Below, one piece after another: positions 61,713 to 64,000 of a DNA stretch of 64,000 bases. Each line of letters opens with the position of its first letter. The stretch's first letter is position 1. The DNA comes from Phycisphaerae bacterium (GTDB taxonomy: Bacteria; Planctomycetota; Phycisphaerae; UBA1845; CAIVHJ01). The position numbers were made by a program, and so were the translations under genes. A model generated the notes under the pieces. It was not told where the DNA came from. It saw only the letters and a list, made by a program, of their open reading frames with translations, and ran no database searches. The DNA lies in contig JAJVHX010000012.1 in the NCBI GenBank assembly GCA_022072405.1, positions 273,807 to 337,806 of the forward strand. Reading direction: 5' to 3'.

Positions 61713-63191
61713 CTAATTGCCCGGCGGGCGGAGATAGCAATCGGGTAAAGCGGCCTGCAGTTCATGAAAATAGCGCATGCTCTCCGGATTGCCATTCATC
61801 GCACAATGAAACAGCTCCAGAAAACGCAGTTCATGCAATTGCCGGAGGTGGGACAACCCCGGTCCGCGCAACTGGGTGCCGGCGAGGTTCAGGGATTGCA
61901 AATTTTTCAATTGCGCCAATGTCTGTAAACCATCGTCGGTGAGGGCTGTGAAAGATAAATTCAGGTTTCGCAGCTGTGGGCATTTTATCAGTTGCATCAG
62001 CCCCACATCGGTGACCGCCGTGCCCGCCAGATCAAGACGCTGTAGCTGCGGGCAGTGTTGCAGATGGGCCAGGCCTTTATCGGTAATTGATGTCTGGGCC
62101 AGAGCCAGCACCTCCAATTGCGGACATTTCGCCAGTGCCACCAGGGCGGCATCGTCCACCTCCGTACCGCTGATATATAATTCCCGAAGTTGCGGGGCAA
62201 CCGTCACCTGAACCAGCTCAAGGGCAGTAACAGGTAACTGGTCGAGGGCCAGTTGGCGAAGCTGCGGTAGCTGCCCGATACGGACCCACGAATCTGCTCC
62301 CAGGTTGTTCTGATGCAGGGAGAGCGTCTGCAGTTTCTGCAGGTTGGCCAGATGCGGAGTACCTTCATCCGTCAGATCGTTCTCATCGAGCAGCAGAATT
62401 TCCAGCGGCGAATCCTGTCGGCAGAGGGCTTGCAATCCGGTGTCGGAGAGGGCGGCGCCCTCCAGGCTGAGCACCCGGAGGCGGGGCAGTTGGGCGATCT
62501 GTTCACACAGGGCATCGTTGATCCAGGTATGTTCAAATTTCAGGGCTTCCAGGCTTATACATTTCTGAAGGGTGTCATCCCAATCGCCATTGATGGTACA
62601 ACGATGAATCGTCAAGGCTCGAATCCTGGGCATTTCATCCAGCAAAGCCAGATCAGCGGCGTGAAACGTGGCGTTCTGTAGCAGGAGGCTGTGCAGCTGC
62701 TTTTGATTCTGCAGCCAGGCCCAGTCGGCATCCCGAAGTTGATGGTCGCGAAATTCCATCGCCTGCCAGTGGTCCGCGAGTGGAGTGGTGTCAGCCGGCG
62801 GTGTCATCGAGATGATCAGGGCCGCTTCATACCCTTCGGGGATAGTGACGAGTCCGGCAGCATCCGCGTGATGGATCCAGCCATCGAGCGGCAGATATCC
62901 TACCTTGCGGCCACGGAGTCCGTCGGCAGATTTGGGCAGGGCGGTGTCAGCGTCGGCGGGAATATCCAGCGCCTGGCGACGCCCGCGAATTGAGGTGGTC
63001 CAGGGATCTTCAGATTGCAGCCGGATGAAAACTTCACCGATCGAATCGGTCGGAAATTGAACTTCGCGGGTGGGTAGCTTCGGCGCGGAAGCGGGTGTAA
63101 TGAACGGCTCTTGTGGTCGATTGCACGATCCCGATACGACCATGACGATTGTGCAGCAGAAGAACATCTGCGATGGAATTGAGTGATTCAT
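61713..63191 (-). CDS. Leucine-rich-repeat lipoprotein
   Basis: A 492-residue protein. The signal ends in lipobox VSGSC (Cys near 23). Residues ~150-480 carry at least eleven leucine-rich repeats of 24-26 residues with the pattern CPQLxxLxLxxTxxTDxGLxxL, for example CPQLEVLALAQTSITDKGLA and CPQLQRLDLAGTAVTDVGLM. They probably form a curved surface for protein binding at the cell envelope. The partner is unknown. Convergent with the zinc-ribbon gene, 46 bases apart. Confidence 0.88.
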   Translation of the reverse strand: MNHSIPSQMFFCCTIVMVVSGSCNRPQEPFITPASAPKLPTREVQFPTDSIGEVFIRLQSEDPWTTSIRGRRQALDIPADADTALPKSADGLRGRKVGYLPLDGWIHHADAAGLVTIPEGYEAALIISMTPPADTTPLADHWQAMEFRDHQLRDADWAWLQNQKQLHSLLLQNATFHAADLALLDEMPRIRALTIHRCTINGDWDDTLQKCISLEALKFEHTWINDALCEQIAQLPRLRVLSLEGAALSDTGLQALCRQDSPLEILLLDENDLTDEGTPHLANLQKLQTLSLHQNNLGADSWVRIGQLPQLRQLALDQLPVTALELVQVTVAPQLRELYISGTEVDDAALVALAKCPQLEVLALAQTSITDKGLAHLQHCPQLQRLDLAGTAVTDVGLMQLIKCPQLRNLNLSFTALTDDGLQTLAQLKNLQSLNLAGTQLRGPGLSHLRQLHELRFLELFHCAMNGNPESMRYFHELQAALPDCYLRPPGN

Positions 63192-63569
63192 AGCTGACCG
63201 TTAACACTGAACTGAATTGCAGATACCATCGCTGCTTCCGGAGTTAGAATAAACGCAATGATCGATGTCGGCTATCGGCAATGGAAAGACATACATATTC
63301 AAATATCTCTTGTCCGCAATAATAACTCGACGTCATAAATTAGTTTATCTGATAAGTAGTTCATTCAACAACTGATTCATTAAATAATATTAACAATATT
63401 GGTCTTTCAGCACAGGTCGTTATACTTCGTTCCAATCCTTGAGCATATCTTCTGAAATAATTGTGAACTGAAAACACAAACAGCAGGTTGTGACGCGAGA
63501 ATTTCCGGCATTCGATTTCACATTCGCGTCTGGGCATTTATCAATGACTCATTTACAGGAGCAGTGGGA
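63192..63569. other. AT-rich divergent intergenic region
   Basis: About 380 bases between the LRR gene (minus) and a secreted-protein gene (plus). The middle is strongly AT-rich (63300-63420), as expected for divergent promoters. No palindromic element or specific site could be defined. Confidence 0.45.
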
Positions 63570-64000
63570 ATGACACGTAGAATCAAGTTCATGGTCTGCG
63601 GATTACTCTTAATGGGCTGGGCGGCTCCGGTCGTCTACGGCCAGGTGGTCATCAACGAGGTCTTTGTGAATCCACCCGGTTCGGCTGGGGATGATATCAG
63701 AGAATTCATTGAATTCATGGGTACGCCGGGGATGAAGCTGGATGGATTCGCTGTTGTTAATCTGATCGGGTTGCAGGAGAAATACTATCCCCTGGGCAGT
63801 ATTCCCCCGGAGCCTACTCTGATCCCTGAAATGGACGAGTTTTTCAGCCTGGATGGGCAGAGCCTGGGTAAAAATGGTTTGCTGGTGATCGGTAGCGGTA
63901 GTGCCGGCTCTTATCCTAATCTTCTAGCCGATACCAATTTTGTTCAATGGAGTAATCTGTGGAATGGTGGAGATACGGGCAGCCGAAAACTCGAGAACGA
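63570..64000 (+). CDS. Secreted lamin-tail-domain-like protein, 3' end cut by window
   Basis: The first 143 residues are visible. A signal peptide runs from MTRRIKF to VVYG-Q, cleaved near residue 24. It is followed directly by VVINEVFVNPPGSAGDDIRE and FIEFMG, the start of a lamin-tail (LTD) domain as found in bacterial surface proteins and extracellular nucleases. AGGAG lies nine bases before the ATG. What follows the LTD domain, for example an enzyme or sorting signal, is outside the window. Confidence 0.8.
   Translation, partial: MTRRIKFMVCGLLLMGWAAPVVYGQVVINEVFVNPPGSAGDDIREFIEFMGTPGMKLDGFAVVNLIGLQEKYYPLGSIPPEPTLIPEMDEFFSLDGQSLGKNGLLVIGSGSAGSYPNLLADTNFVQWSNLWNGGDTGSRKLEN

Overview
The window reads as a chromosomal segment of a motile planctomycete, most likely from the class Phycisphaerae. 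The evidence is a secreted DUF1800/DUF1501 gene pair, secreted proteins with Asp/Asn-Gly-rich 'DCNxNxIPDxCD' motifs, two membrane proteins ending in a 'CxxCGYxxxGL...CPECG' zinc ribbon, and many intergenic palindromes. This is an inference from gene content. No rRNA or tRNA gene was found to confirm it, and no CRISPR array was seen.

Region 1 (1-2528, minus) is the bulk of an aconitase gene cut by the window edge. Region 2 (about 3.05-32.9 kb, plus) is an almost unbroken flagellar locus. In order it holds a membrane-anchored TPR protein, a FlgN-like chaperone, a soluble sensor kinase and a sigma-54 activator of the FlgSR/FleSR kind. These are followed by flgB, flgC, fliE, fliF, fliG, fliH, fliI, fliJ, a MotE-like protein, fliK, flgD, flgE, flbD, motA, motB, fliL, fliN, fliO, fliP, fliQ, fliR, flhB, flhA, flhF, flhG, a small membrane protein, the sigma factor fliA and a small charged protein. 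A well-spaced sigma-54 promoter lies in front of flgB, and a sigma-28-like site lies in front of motA. Flagellin, FlgF/G, the P/L ring genes, FliD and FliM are not in the window. FliN carries two copies of the FliM-type CheY-binding motif.

Region 3 (33-42.4 kb) is mixed. It has two AT-rich minus-strand secreted or membrane proteins, a lipoprotein of the GH114 type, a STAS-domain anti-sigma antagonist, a NatAB-like ABC exporter, a PA0069-type radical SAM protein, a cation/proton antiporter fused to a PTS EIIA domain, and a membrane zinc-ribbon protein. Region 4 (42.4-54.4 kb, minus) is a housekeeping run read as purA-uppS-[insert]-cdsA-phoH-pgpH-ybeY-nitrilase-like-corC. The insert between uppS and cdsA holds two paralogous 112-residue peptides with a conserved leader and a charge-poor Ala/Ser core (probable RiPP precursors), each with the same terminator, plus a divergent lipoprotein gene. 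Region 5 (54.5-64 kb) encodes a thioesterase, a collagen-like lipoprotein, the DUF1800/DUF1501 pair, a nest of palindromic repeats, a zinc-ribbon membrane protein, a leucine-rich-repeat lipoprotein, and the start of a secreted lamin-tail-like protein.

A dispersed palindromic element (core GCGGGCTRAAGCCCGC) occurs eleven times, always in the same orientation. In six cases it begins exactly at the TAG stop codon of the upstream gene, and the better copies have outer inverted repeats, so it looks like a small mobile element. The strongest candidate for something undescribed is the precursor-peptide pair at 49.4-50.5 kb. The palindromic element's link to TAG stops comes next, followed by FliN with a doubled CheY-docking motif and the nitrilase-fold protein without catalytic residues.
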